Assembly: GCA_016932675.1 (NCBI GenBank)
Contig: JAFGCK010000129.1
Location: 1 to 36,777, forward strand
DNA: 36,777 nucleotides
Source of the DNA: Methanosarcinaceae archaeon
GTDB lineage: Archaea > Halobacteriota > Methanosarcinia > Methanosarcinales > Methanosarcinaceae
Direction of reading: 5' to 3'
The position numbers and the translations under genes were made by a program. Positions 15,049-21,821 of the stretch are shown one piece after another (within the stretch, counting starts at the first letter, position 1; the number at the start of each line of letters is the position of its first letter). The notes beneath the pieces were generated by a model. That model saw only the letters and a list, made by a program, of their open reading frames with translations. It made no database searches and was not told the DNA's origin.

Positions 15049-15657
15049 TTACTCAATATTAGTATGTCTGGACTTCAGATCAGCCTCAGAAGCACCTGTG
15101 ATAAAGATGAGTTCCGCGATCACGGCATCAAGGAATACACTGGCTGAAGTCTCAAAAGAAGTGCCCAGCGGGGTCAGATAAGTGTATTCACCACGCATGT
15201 GGCGTTCCAGGTATCCGCCAACGTCTTCCTTGGTCCTTCCCGGCAGTTCGACGACAACATCCGAAAGGTTTCCGAGTTTAGAGTCCCTATTAGACGTTAT
15301 TGCTATCAGTGTGGCACCAATATCCTTTGCAACCTTTCCAAGATCTGCAACAGAACGTGTCTGTCCGGAGCCGGATATGGCTATCACAACATCTTCATCG
15401 CTCACAGCAGGGGTCGTTGTCTCGCCTACAACATGTGAAGAAAGACCGAGGTGCATAAGTCTCATGGCAAAAGCCCTGCCTACAAGACCTGACCTTCCTG
15501 CTCCCAGTACAAAAATGCGCCTTGCATTAAGAAGCTCTGTCAGCATCTCCTTTATCGAATCATTGTCTATCTCACTTGCTAACTTTTCAAGATGCGCTGC
15601 CATAAGCAGAACAGAGGATTTAAAATGCTCACATTCGCTCATATCTATGTCTTTCAT
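15049..15657 (-). CDS. hxlB: 6-phospho-3-hexuloisomerase
   Basis: Interconverts fructose-6-phosphate and arabino-3-hexulose-6-phosphate. In archaea lacking the oxidative pentose pathway this enzyme, with 3-hexulose-6-phosphate synthase, runs backwards to produce ribulose-5-phosphate for PRPP and nucleotides. The 202-aa SIS-domain protein has VLGAGRSGLVGRAFAMRLMHLG (50-71), GETTTPA (78-84), ISGSGQT (94-100) and the C-terminal LTPLGTSFE. The partner synthase is not in this window. It lies 37 nt after the 169-aa gene and 12 nt before the aminotransferase gene. Confidence 0.95.
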   Translation of the reverse strand: MKDIDMSECEHFKSSVLLMAAHLEKLASEIDNDSIKEMLTELLNARRIFVLGAGRSGLVGRAFAMRLMHLGLSSHVVGETTTPAVSDEDVVIAISGSGQTRSVADLGKVAKDIGATLIAITSNRDSKLGNLSDVVVELPGRTKEDVGGYLERHMRGEYTYLTPLGTSFETSASVFLDAVIAELIFITGASEADLKSRHTNIE

Positions 15658-15694
15658 GATCTGATAGCCTCACAAAGGTAAAAATTGAATAAGA

Positions 15695-16204
15695 TCATTC
15701 ATAATGCTTATCCTTTACATCTTCTTTATAATTGATGCTCTTGATCTTCCAGCCCTCGATACTGCTGAGTTCTTCGTGCAGACGCATGATATCAGAGTCA
15801 TCGCCGGTCCAGTAGCAATCCACAACTGTGTTCTCATTCTCAAGTTCTCTGATCACTGCACCTGCAAGGGTATGAAGGGCTTTCTTGCTGGAGAAAGGAA
15901 CATTGAATGTGGTCCTGTAACCCTCACTGGACCTTGCATAGGACACCAGTACATAACCATTGCTCTCAAATTCCGTGATCTCGTCAAAATCACAGACCAT
16001 CTCCAGTTCATGAACTGCGGCCTGATCTATCCTGGCAATACCAAGGAAAATCTGGCCGATGACCACACCAGGGACCTGGCGCCCGAACCAGATGGATATT
16101 TTGCCGTATGTACATACCACATTCACGTCATCCCGCCCCATCTCAAAGGATGAAAGTGAGAGGTGGGGAGAGATCAGACCTTCTTTGTTTTCTTTCGTCC
16201 TCAT
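15695..16204 (-). CDS. Unknown protein in the Era-like GTPase / DUF2073 operon (169 aa)
   Basis: I do not recognise this protein. It has alternating hydrophobic strands in the middle (ISIWFGRQVPGVVIGQIFLGI; GYVLVSYAR) and a helical/strand C-terminal part with HTLAGAVIRELEN and a conserved-looking DCYWTGDDSD. No membrane helix, signal peptide or cysteine cluster is seen; the two cysteines are at about residues 31 and 68, plus one in DCYW. The ATG lies 15 nt after the DUF2073 stop. Its place between the GTPase/DUF2073 pair and the hexuloisomerase suggests a cytoplasmic partner of the GTPase, but that is inference from position only. Confidence 0.7.
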   Translation of the reverse strand: MRTKENKEGLISPHLSLSSFEMGRDDVNVVCTYGKISIWFGRQVPGVVIGQIFLGIARIDQAAVHELEMVCDFDEITEFESNGYVLVSYARSSEGYRTTFNVPFSSKKALHTLAGAVIRELENENTVVDCYWTGDDSDIMRLHEELSSIEGWKIKSINYKEDVKDKHYE

Positions 16205-16218
16205 TAAGTTTCACGCAA

Positions 16219-16581
16219 TTACTTGTAGTTGGAGATGAGAGCACTTATCATGTTACGGTCCTTCTTCAGGGTCTTTAACTGGTCTGCAGGTCCTATGACC
16301 GTAAGTCTCGACTTGGTGATATTCCTTTTCAATATCTTGCCCAAAAAAGAAGTATCGACCTCAGAAGGGTAACTTTCCATCTCAATGCCTGAAAAACCGT
16401 CAGGCTCGATCAGTGTCATCGTCATCTCGATAAGGCTGGCCTCTTCCTCGGGGCTCAGGCCCTTCTCAAGAACCAGTATCTTTCCCTCTTTGACCTCATC
16501 AATGATGAACCTTACCTTCTCAACCGGGGTCATCTCATTGAGCCTGCGTTCTGAGATCAGATCCATCTGGAAACCCTGCAT
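16219..16581 (-). CDS. DUF2073 family protein
   Basis: A 120-aa protein of the archaeal DUF2073 family (COG3365): LISERRLNEMTPVEKVRFIIDEVKEGKILVLEKGLSPEEE followed by a conserved FLGKILKRN and TVIGPADQLKTLKKD. Function is not known. The gene is regularly found next to an Era-like GTPase in euryarchaea, as here, where its start region overlaps the GTPase stop. Candidate starts are GTG 16590, ATG 16584, ATG 16581 and ATG 16566; I take 16581 because the GGTGAT box then has the 4-nt spacing seen for other genes in this window. A regulator or effector of the GTPase is a reasonable guess. Confidence 0.85.
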   Translation of the reverse strand: MQGFQMDLISERRLNEMTPVEKVRFIIDEVKEGKILVLEKGLSPEEEASLIEMTMTLIEPDGFSGIEMESYPSEVDTSFLGKILKRNITKSRLTVIGPADQLKTLKKDRNMISALISNYK

Positions 16582-16586
16582 CATGA

Positions 16587-17222
16587 TCACCCGAACCTCT
16601 TTGCGATCTCTTCATAGAAAGTGTCTATATTCTTTCCTTCAAGAGCTGATATCGCAACCATGGGATGTTGAGGGAATGCGTCCCTTATGGTCGATGGGGA
16701 GGATTCGGGCAGGTCCACCTTGTTGGCGACTATCAGCAGAGGGAGACTGCGGGCTTCCATATTTCCGATCACCGTCACATTGACCTGGGTGAACGGGTCT
16801 TCGGTGGCATCCATCACAAGGATCACGCCATCAAGGTTATCGAGCCACTTCACAGCTTCTATGACACCTTCTGTAGCTTCTTTTGCACGCCTTTTTGACT
16901 CAGTTTCGTCCATGCCCTGCTCCATGAACTCATGGAAATCGATCTTTGTGGCAAGTCCCGGGGTATCTATGATATCGAGGGTCAGGGAATTGCTGTTTGT
17001 CTTGATGGTCACGCCTTCCCTTCGCCTTGCCCTTCGTGTCTCATGTGGAATGTGTGAAACAGAACCCATGGCATCACCCGTCCAGTCCCTGAGAATCCTG
17101 TTAGCCAGGGTTGTCTTCCCGGCATTTGGCGGACCATAGATTCCAATACGTGCATTCTGTTTTTTGAACAGTTTGTTGAAGAGGTCTGAAAAATTCTTTT
17201 TAAACCTTTTTATTACGCCCAT
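16587..17222 (-). CDS. Era-like GTP-binding protein
   Basis: A 211-aa small GTPase. The basic amphipathic N-terminus (FKKNFSDLFNKLFKKQ, about 6-22) could touch membrane or RNA. The G motifs are GPPNAGKT (30-37), DTPG (86-89) and NKVD (167-170), with a SALEGKN G5 motif near the C-terminus. Era's KH RNA-binding domain is absent, so the resemblance is limited to the G domain. Start ATG has GGAGGG 6 nt before it and a TATA-like stretch lies about 60-90 nt upstream. It is the first gene of a run with DUF2073, the 169-aa protein, hexuloisomerase and aminotransferase. Confidence 0.88.
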   Translation of the reverse strand: MGVIKRFKKNFSDLFNKLFKKQNARIGIYGPPNAGKTTLANRILRDWTGDAMGSVSHIPHETRRARRREGVTIKTNSNSLTLDIIDTPGLATKIDFHEFMEQGMDETESKRRAKEATEGVIEAVKWLDNLDGVILVMDATEDPFTQVNVTVIGNMEARSLPLLIVANKVDLPESSPSTIRDAFPQHPMVAISALEGKNIDTFYEEIAKRFG

Positions 17223-17383
17223 TCATTCCCTCCGTGCGTCGGATATTAGGATTTTTGAACCTTGTTCCTAGTATAAACAACCATTGGCATATATTTCTTA
17301 TTATATATGTCTGTATCAATAATAGAATCTCAGGCAGGACTGGATCTTACCTGCTTATCTGCCGATCTGATAGATATGCCCCG

Positions 17384-18382
17384 TCATTTTTGTCTTGTCA
17401 TTGAAGAATTTATTGCAATTTCGGCCACGTTTGCACCATAATCCCCGGTCCTGTCAATACTGTCAATGACCGTTCCCATAGCAACTGCAGCTTTACTTGA
17501 CTCGATCTTCAAACTGGCCTCGTTGAGTTTTGCAATAAGAGGGGACATCTTTTCAACCCTTTCAATAACCTGGTTGGCAAGATCAACATCGAAATTGTAC
17601 AGGGAATCAATGGCATCTTCAACGATCCTGCGGGAAAAATCACTTGTCTTTTCCACCATGGACATTATGTCTTCCGGGATAGGGTCTTTCAGGGAGAACG
17701 TGACCCTGGCTATTTTGCGTGCGTGGTCTGCGATACGCTCAATGGGACCTGCAGCCATCCTGAAATCATGATACTCGTCAATGGATGTGTCGGCAGCATC
17801 CGGTAATTTGGCCCCCCTCAGCACAGACCTGTACTGCTTGGCGATCAGGAGGAACAGACGGTCAACATCGTCATCCCTGTGATCGATATCCAGTGCAAGG
17901 TCATAGTCCAGTGTCCTGATAGCCCTTATTGCATCCATGTGCATGGAATTTGAGATCAGGAACATACGACGGACACTCTTCTTGATGGATATCTCGTCCG
18001 GATTGAGAAGGTCCTGGATGACAACCTTTTTTGCAGTCTCCTCGATGATCTCCGGCCCGATCAGCTTGTAGCACATTTCCCGGATAATATTCTTCTGGTC
18101 TGCAAGTATACGTTCAGCCCTTATCTCGATTATATCGGAACCCACAAGATACGCTGCAATGATATCCCTTTTAAGCACATCGTCCATTTTTCCTGTAACA
18201 TCGATATTACATCTCTTGATAGGCGGGGAGTCATGAATGGGGTCTATAATAAGCTTGCCGTCAGGCTGAGGATACAAAGTTACCCTGCTGCCTGTTTTTA
18301 TTCCGACTTTGTCCGCCCAGGGTTTTGGAAGAGAAATTATATATGTAGAACCACCTGTCTGCTGAACCTTTCTAGTTTCTAT
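17384..18382 (-). CDS. PhoU-family phosphate-uptake regulator with AbrB/SpoVT domain
   Basis: A regulator of about 332 aa. The first 45 residues form an AbrB-like swapped-hairpin domain (RKVQQTGGSTYIISLPKPWADKVGIKTGSRVTL), and residues 130-330 form two PhoU helical repeats with the metal-binding type pattern ERIADHARKIAR and a second SIDRTGDYGANVAEIAI. Archaeal proteins of this build are linked to phosphate uptake control; no pst genes are nearby. No ATG, GTG or TTG lies between ATG 18499 and the AbrB domain. That ATG overlaps the start of the divergent gene and would place TATA-like sequence inside the protein. GAGGGAT followed by TACA and ATA at 18382 matches the local spacing rule, giving a normal METRK N-terminus. 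ATT 18388 is the alternative. Confidence 0.88.
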   Translation of the reverse strand: METRKVQQTGGSTYIISLPKPWADKVGIKTGSRVTLYPQPDGKLIIDPIHDSPPIKRCNIDVTGKMDDVLKRDIIAAYLVGSDIIEIRAERILADQKNIIREMCYKLIGPEIIEETAKKVVIQDLLNPDEISIKKSVRRMFLISNSMHMDAIRAIRTLDYDLALDIDHRDDDVDRLFLLIAKQYRSVLRGAKLPDAADTSIDEYHDFRMAAGPIERIADHARKIARVTFSLKDPIPEDIMSMVEKTSDFSRRIVEDAIDSLYNFDVDLANQVIERVEKMSPLIAKLNEASLKIESSKAAVAMGTVIDSIDRTGDYGANVAEIAINSSMTRQK

Positions 18383-18497
18383 TGTAATCCCTCTGTAATA
18401 ATCGTTATTTTGACGAATATATAGAACGTCTTGTACTATATATAGGTGTTCTTTTAGGAGGGGGACCAATATATAATAAAAGAGATTATTATATTCC
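18383..18497. promoter_or_regulatory. Divergent promoter, PhoU regulator / membrane protein
   Basis: For the minus strand, CTATATATAG (18436-18445) and GAATATATAGAAC (18415-18427) are TATA candidates that place transcription start close before the apparent PhoU start. For the plus strand, ATATATAATA (18470-18479) lies about 20-28 nt before ATG 18498, so that mRNA would be leaderless or nearly so. The GGGG-rich stretch between them (18457-18465) shows no clear palindrome. Confidence 0.5.
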
Positions 18498-19019
18498 ATG
18501 TACAATATAAAATTCAGCCCAAAGGACATTTTCCTTTTGCGAAAGATATTACCCCTTGTATGTCTCAGCATTCCCTGGGAATTCTATTTCTACACCAGAG
18601 AATACTCTAATGGATGGGGTATCAAGTTCTCTGTCCTCTATACTAATTTTGACAGTCTTTACGGAACGATATTCGTGAACCTCATGAAACAGATGACATT
18701 GCTTTCCTATGGAGGGTTCCTTGCATCAGTAAGAACTATCACCTGGTTTGTAGCAGCTTTGATCTGCATACTGCTTGCATTGTACGAGCTCTTCCGCGAG
18801 AACACAGAAATAGAACTGAGCATCAGAACAAGCGGAACAGTGCTTCTTGCATGTGCCTTCCTGACACTGGTCAGTTCGGTAGCGGTATGGAACTACCATT
18901 TCAGGACATTGCCCGTGGCACCCATTTTCTTTGCATGCAGCGGATATCTGCTCCTTTATGCAGAAAGGTGGGGATATTCAGAAGGGTTGCCAGAAGATGC
19001 AAAGAGCGAGGATTCCTAA
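18498..19019 (+). CDS. Membrane protein of unknown function (173 aa, four helices)
   Basis: I do not recognise a named family. Hydrophobic stretches at about 12-29, 79-99, 110-130 and 136-155 predict four membrane helices. A loop of some 45 residues between the first two is rich in Tyr, Phe and Asn and probably lies outside. The C-terminal tail is acidic and cytoplasmic (EGLPEDAKSEDS). There is no ribosome site before the ATG, and a TATA element about 25 nt upstream points to a leaderless mRNA. It diverges from the PhoU regulator gene and ends 4 nt into the convergent orphan. Confidence 0.65.
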   Translation: MYNIKFSPKDIFLLRKILPLVCLSIPWEFYFYTREYSNGWGIKFSVLYTNFDSLYGTIFVNLMKQMTLLSYGGFLASVRTITWFVAALICILLALYELFRENTEIELSIRTSGTVLLACAFLTLVSSVAVWNYHFRTLPVAPIFFACSGYLLLYAERWGYSEGLPEDAKSEDS

Positions 19020-19507
19020 CAAGGAATCCTGTAATACCCTGAACCAATCCTGACACCGATACCGGCGTTCATCGTGTGGTCTGACGACAGAATAAGCAGT
19101 GCAATGGATTTCCATGCCAGAAAGATATCAATGGTATTATCGGGATTTAGAGACGCATCAAAGACAGCTTCTATCTTTACCAAGAGCCTTTCTGCAAAAC
19201 TGAGAATGCATTTTTCATCAAAAGAAGATGCTGATGCAAGCACAATACTCAAAGTTAAATGGATGTCCTGCTGGGATATATCCGTAACACTACCAACATC
19301 ACAAAAATGCATTGTGAGGCCTTTCGAATCCGTCCAATAACAGGATCCTTGATTCCCTTTCAAGTAAACAAAATCATGATCCAAAGAGTTTTTGTCAAGA
19401 TCCAACTCGATTTTGGGATTTGATCGTTTTTCATGAAGGAAATCCTTTTTTGGAGGGAAGAAATTAATTTTGTCCAGAGTGGTATGAAAGAAAACCATTT
19501 TACACAT
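19016..19507 (-). CDS. Orphan protein of unknown function (163 aa)
   Basis: I do not recognise this protein. The N-terminal third is polar with two aromatic/proline patches (NFFPPKKDF). The C-terminal two thirds look like a compact alpha/beta domain (LTLSIVLASASSFDEKCILSFAERLLVKIEAVFDAS, then IDIFLAWKSIALLILSS) ending in a glycine-rich GIGVRIGSGYYRIP. No membrane segment is convincing. Two starts are possible, ATG 19507 or ATG 19498, the second about 9 nt after GGGTG. It is codon-typical of the window and converges with the membrane-protein gene. A methanogen-specific protein is the likeliest reading. Confidence 0.5.
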   Translation of the reverse strand: MCKMVFFHTTLDKINFFPPKKDFLHEKRSNPKIELDLDKNSLDHDFVYLKGNQGSCYWTDSKGLTMHFCDVGSVTDISQQDIHLTLSIVLASASSFDEKCILSFAERLLVKIEAVFDASLNPDNTIDIFLAWKSIALLILSSDHTMNAGIGVRIGSGYYRIPC

Positions 19508-19877
19508 GCACCCAATATATGGAGATTGACGACGTTTTTAACATTGATAATTCCCAACTAATGTCTACTGACAATTATTCATTGAACTTTAGACTATATA
19601 TATTAATCTTGAACTAACATTAGTTTAGTAATATAATATAGTTGGAAAATATAATATACAAGTCCCAAAATCATTTATACCCCTAGCTGTATAGTCAGAT
19701 ATAAGCAGAACATGCGAATAAACGGAAATTAAAAAACGTAATCATAGACTGCCTCGTAAGAATATTCAGGCTTTTTTTTGTTGGCGGGGATAGTTGTAGC
19801 TATGGAATAATAGTTGTTTAATGGAATAATATTATATTGAGTAAATAATATTATGTCGTGTTGCGCCATTTGGTAGT
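19508..19877. promoter_or_regulatory. AT-rich divergent intergenic region with inverted and direct repeats
   Basis: No ORF of note. AACTAATGT (19556-19564) recurs inverted as ACATTAGTT (19617-19625), the second lying in a small palindrome AACTAACATTAGTT, and the two flank a TATA-like CTATATATATTAATC (19594-19608). Closer to the UbiA gene, ATGGAATAATA occurs at 19802-19812 and 19821-19831, followed by two copies of AATAATATTAT. These look like promoter elements and possible regulator sites for the orphan gene and UbiA respectively. A T run (19775-19783) could end a short transcript. Confidence 0.4.
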
Positions 19878-19892
19878 ATGAGTTCAAATGGC
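19865..19892 (+). promoter_or_regulatory. Hairpin enclosing the UbiA start codon
   Basis: GCCATTTG (19865-19872) and CAAATGGC (19885-19892) are exact reverse complements. The 12-nt loop GTAGTATGAGTT carries the ATG (19878-19880). No Shine-Dalgarno sequence precedes the ATG. In RNA this would present the start codon in a loop; in DNA it is an 8-bp-arm palindrome at the start of the gene. Either a translation control or an operator is possible. Confidence 0.45.
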
Positions 19893-20801
19893 CTAATCAA
19901 CCTACCTGGATTCTCACTCAAGAAATATGAGCTGAATCACACATTCTTCAACGCCAGACTGATAGCCACACTTCATCTTTTGAAGAGTTCCCTGCTTGTT
20001 TCGATCTCAGGTGCTTTTAGAATATACATTGCTTATCTGCTTATACAAACACAATGCATCACTTCGAATTGTATTGCAGGAGCATTAATCATATACGCAG
20101 TTTATACCCTGGACAGGGCAATGGATGCCGAGGAGGATGCCGTCAACAGAGCAGAACTAAAGGGAGCATCTAATAAAATGGCTCTTTTAATATCGTTGAT
20201 ATGCTTTATTATAGGAGCTTTCATCCTTACTACAAACGGACTGATGATCATTGCTTTTCTCCCCCTTGTCACAGGTTATCTTTACACCAAAGGACTAACA
20301 CTTGGAAAATTCAAACTAAGACTTAAGGGTAGCATGGGAATCAAGAACACAGTTGTCGGGCTTACATGGGGAGCATTCATTGCATGGATTGCAGGTGCAT
20401 CTGCCGCGAATATGCTGCCAACTCTATTGGTGTTCCTTTTCTTTGGAACCAAGCTTTTCGTCAATTCTGCCATCTATGATTTCAGGGATGTTAAAGGTGA
20501 CTTCATGGCAGGCATAAGAACATTACCGGTGAGCCTGGGTGAAAAGAGAACGAGAATACTCCTCCTGTGTATGCATCTCATTTCACATTCCACACTTTTG
20601 TTCTTCCTCTTGAAGGGAACTATTGGATTTGAACCTGTCATACTGTTCTATAGTCTGCTCGCAGGTATTGTGACCATCAGGAACTTTACCCGGCCAGTGG
20701 AAGTAGAAAGCAAGGACAGACAAAAAAAACGACTCTTTCTTGTGGACGGTGAATCAAGCTCTATAATTGGACTCCGAGCAATTTCCGGTTTTGTGCTTTA
20801 G
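19878..20801 (+). CDS. UbiA-family prenyltransferase
   Basis: Integral-membrane enzyme that joins an isoprenyl diphosphate to an acceptor. The 307-aa protein has about eight hydrophobic helices. The first aspartate motif reads YTLDRAMDAEED (D79, D83, D87), a variant of NDxxDxxxD, and the second is YDFRDVKGD (D201, D204, D208). GTKLFVNSAIYDFRD is typical of the group. Archaeal members make ether lipids (geranylgeranylglyceryl phosphate), heme A/O-like products, or quinones such as methanophenazine; the variant first motif does not point clearly to one. The unusual hairpin spans its start. It converges with the FilR1 regulator gene (6 nt between stops). Confidence 0.85.
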   Translation: MSSNGLINLPGFSLKKYELNHTFFNARLIATLHLLKSSLLVSISGAFRIYIAYLLIQTQCITSNCIAGALIIYAVYTLDRAMDAEEDAVNRAELKGASNKMALLISLICFIIGAFILTTNGLMIIAFLPLVTGYLYTKGLTLGKFKLRLKGSMGIKNTVVGLTWGAFIAWIAGASAANMLPTLLVFLFFGTKLFVNSAIYDFRDVKGDFMAGIRTLPVSLGEKRTRILLLCMHLISHSTLLFFLLKGTIGFEPVILFYSLLAGIVTIRNFTRPVEVESKDRQKKRLFLVDGESSSIIGLRAISGFVL

Positions 20802-20807
20802 ATTATA

Positions 20808-21593
20808 TCAAATGGAAATGACACAGCGGGATTGTTCCTTGTAATAGTTGAAAAGGTCATTTCCCCATTTAATCGCCGAAGCATCATAACCGACAAGATC
20901 ATGACGGGGGTCATATGAACCATTTGAAAAGAAGAGAGACATAGAAAAGAATTGATCGGTTACCACAAAGGCAACACTCACATCCTCGATGACGTAAAGT
21001 TCAGAATCAGGGGATGAAAGGAAGGTTTCTATTTTTTCCCTGTGCTCTGCTACGACCTTGGTAAAAACATTCTCTGTCAGTATAAGGGAAGTGGGTATAT
21101 GGTTGCTTACAAGCCCCACAAAAAAATCAGGATAGCTTGGAATAAAGATAGATGAAACGCCTTTTAACATATTGGACCTGTCAATGTTCTCCAGGAAGAC
21201 CTTGTGCGATTCATAGATGTTCTCGATACTATCTGCAACTACCTCACATCCAATAAGCTCTGACAGGTTTTCAAGTGAGGTCTCAGGAATATCATCTAGC
21301 ATGTGCTCCTTCCAGAAAGTCTCATTCTTCTCTATGGAGCTCAACATATCCAAAAATGGTCTGTAGTGCTTCAGTATGGCTCTGCCTATCGGTGTGATGG
21401 AATAGATCTTGTCATCCTTGAAGATCAGATTTGAATTCTCCATTTCTTTGAGCCTTGGGAATATCTCAGGTGATGACACATTGAAATGGTCCTTTATCTC
21501 AGAGAGATTACGTGGTTTTTCCGCAAGCAAAAAAAGGATATCCTTACGCTTTTCGGAAAAAGTCAGTATGCTTAGCAATCCTTTTGATTTCAC
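20808..21593 (-). CDS. Winged-helix regulator with FilR1 (DUF1724) domain, Msr-like
   Basis: A 261-aa regulator of the type expanded in Methanosarcina relatives, where several control methyltransferase genes for methylotrophic growth. Residues about 8-75 make the winged helix (KRKDILFLLAEKPRNLSEIKDHFNVSSPEIFPRLKEMENSNLI); 120-250 form the FilR1 ligand domain (IPSYPDFFVGLV; FVVTDQFFSMSLFFSNGSYDPRHDLVGYDASAIKWGNDLFNYY). GTG 21593 is preferred over GTG 21602 because GTGATTACA then serves as ribosome site. A TATA-like AACATATATAAATAA lies at 21670-21684 on this strand. No methyltransferase gene is adjacent, so its target is open. Confidence 0.87.
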   Translation of the reverse strand: MKSKGLLSILTFSEKRKDILFLLAEKPRNLSEIKDHFNVSSPEIFPRLKEMENSNLIFKDDKIYSITPIGRAILKHYRPFLDMLSSIEKNETFWKEHMLDDIPETSLENLSELIGCEVVADSIENIYESHKVFLENIDRSNMLKGVSSIFIPSYPDFFVGLVSNHIPTSLILTENVFTKVVAEHREKIETFLSSPDSELYVIEDVSVAFVVTDQFFSMSLFFSNGSYDPRHDLVGYDASAIKWGNDLFNYYKEQSRCVISI

Positions 21594-21821
21594 TGTAATC
21601 ACATCATATTACCGACAATTATTAATCGGGCTGGCAAAGCCTGTTACTGTAGAATAACGGAAGTTCCTATTATTTATATATGTTACCAACTGAAAAAACC
21701 TGGCATGTGCCTTTAATAGATTTTAAGTGTCTTTTATGGGCTTATTTTCATAGTAAGCACCCAATCCTGCCAGTCTCCACAATAAATGAAGGAAATGTTC
21801 CCATAGCAGGGAACAGAGCAT

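Noticed and set aside
18389-18571. N-terminal extension of the PhoU ORF to 18571 or 18499
   Set aside because: It contains TATA-box sequence, overlaps the divergent gene and adds residues foreign to the AbrB-PhoU family.
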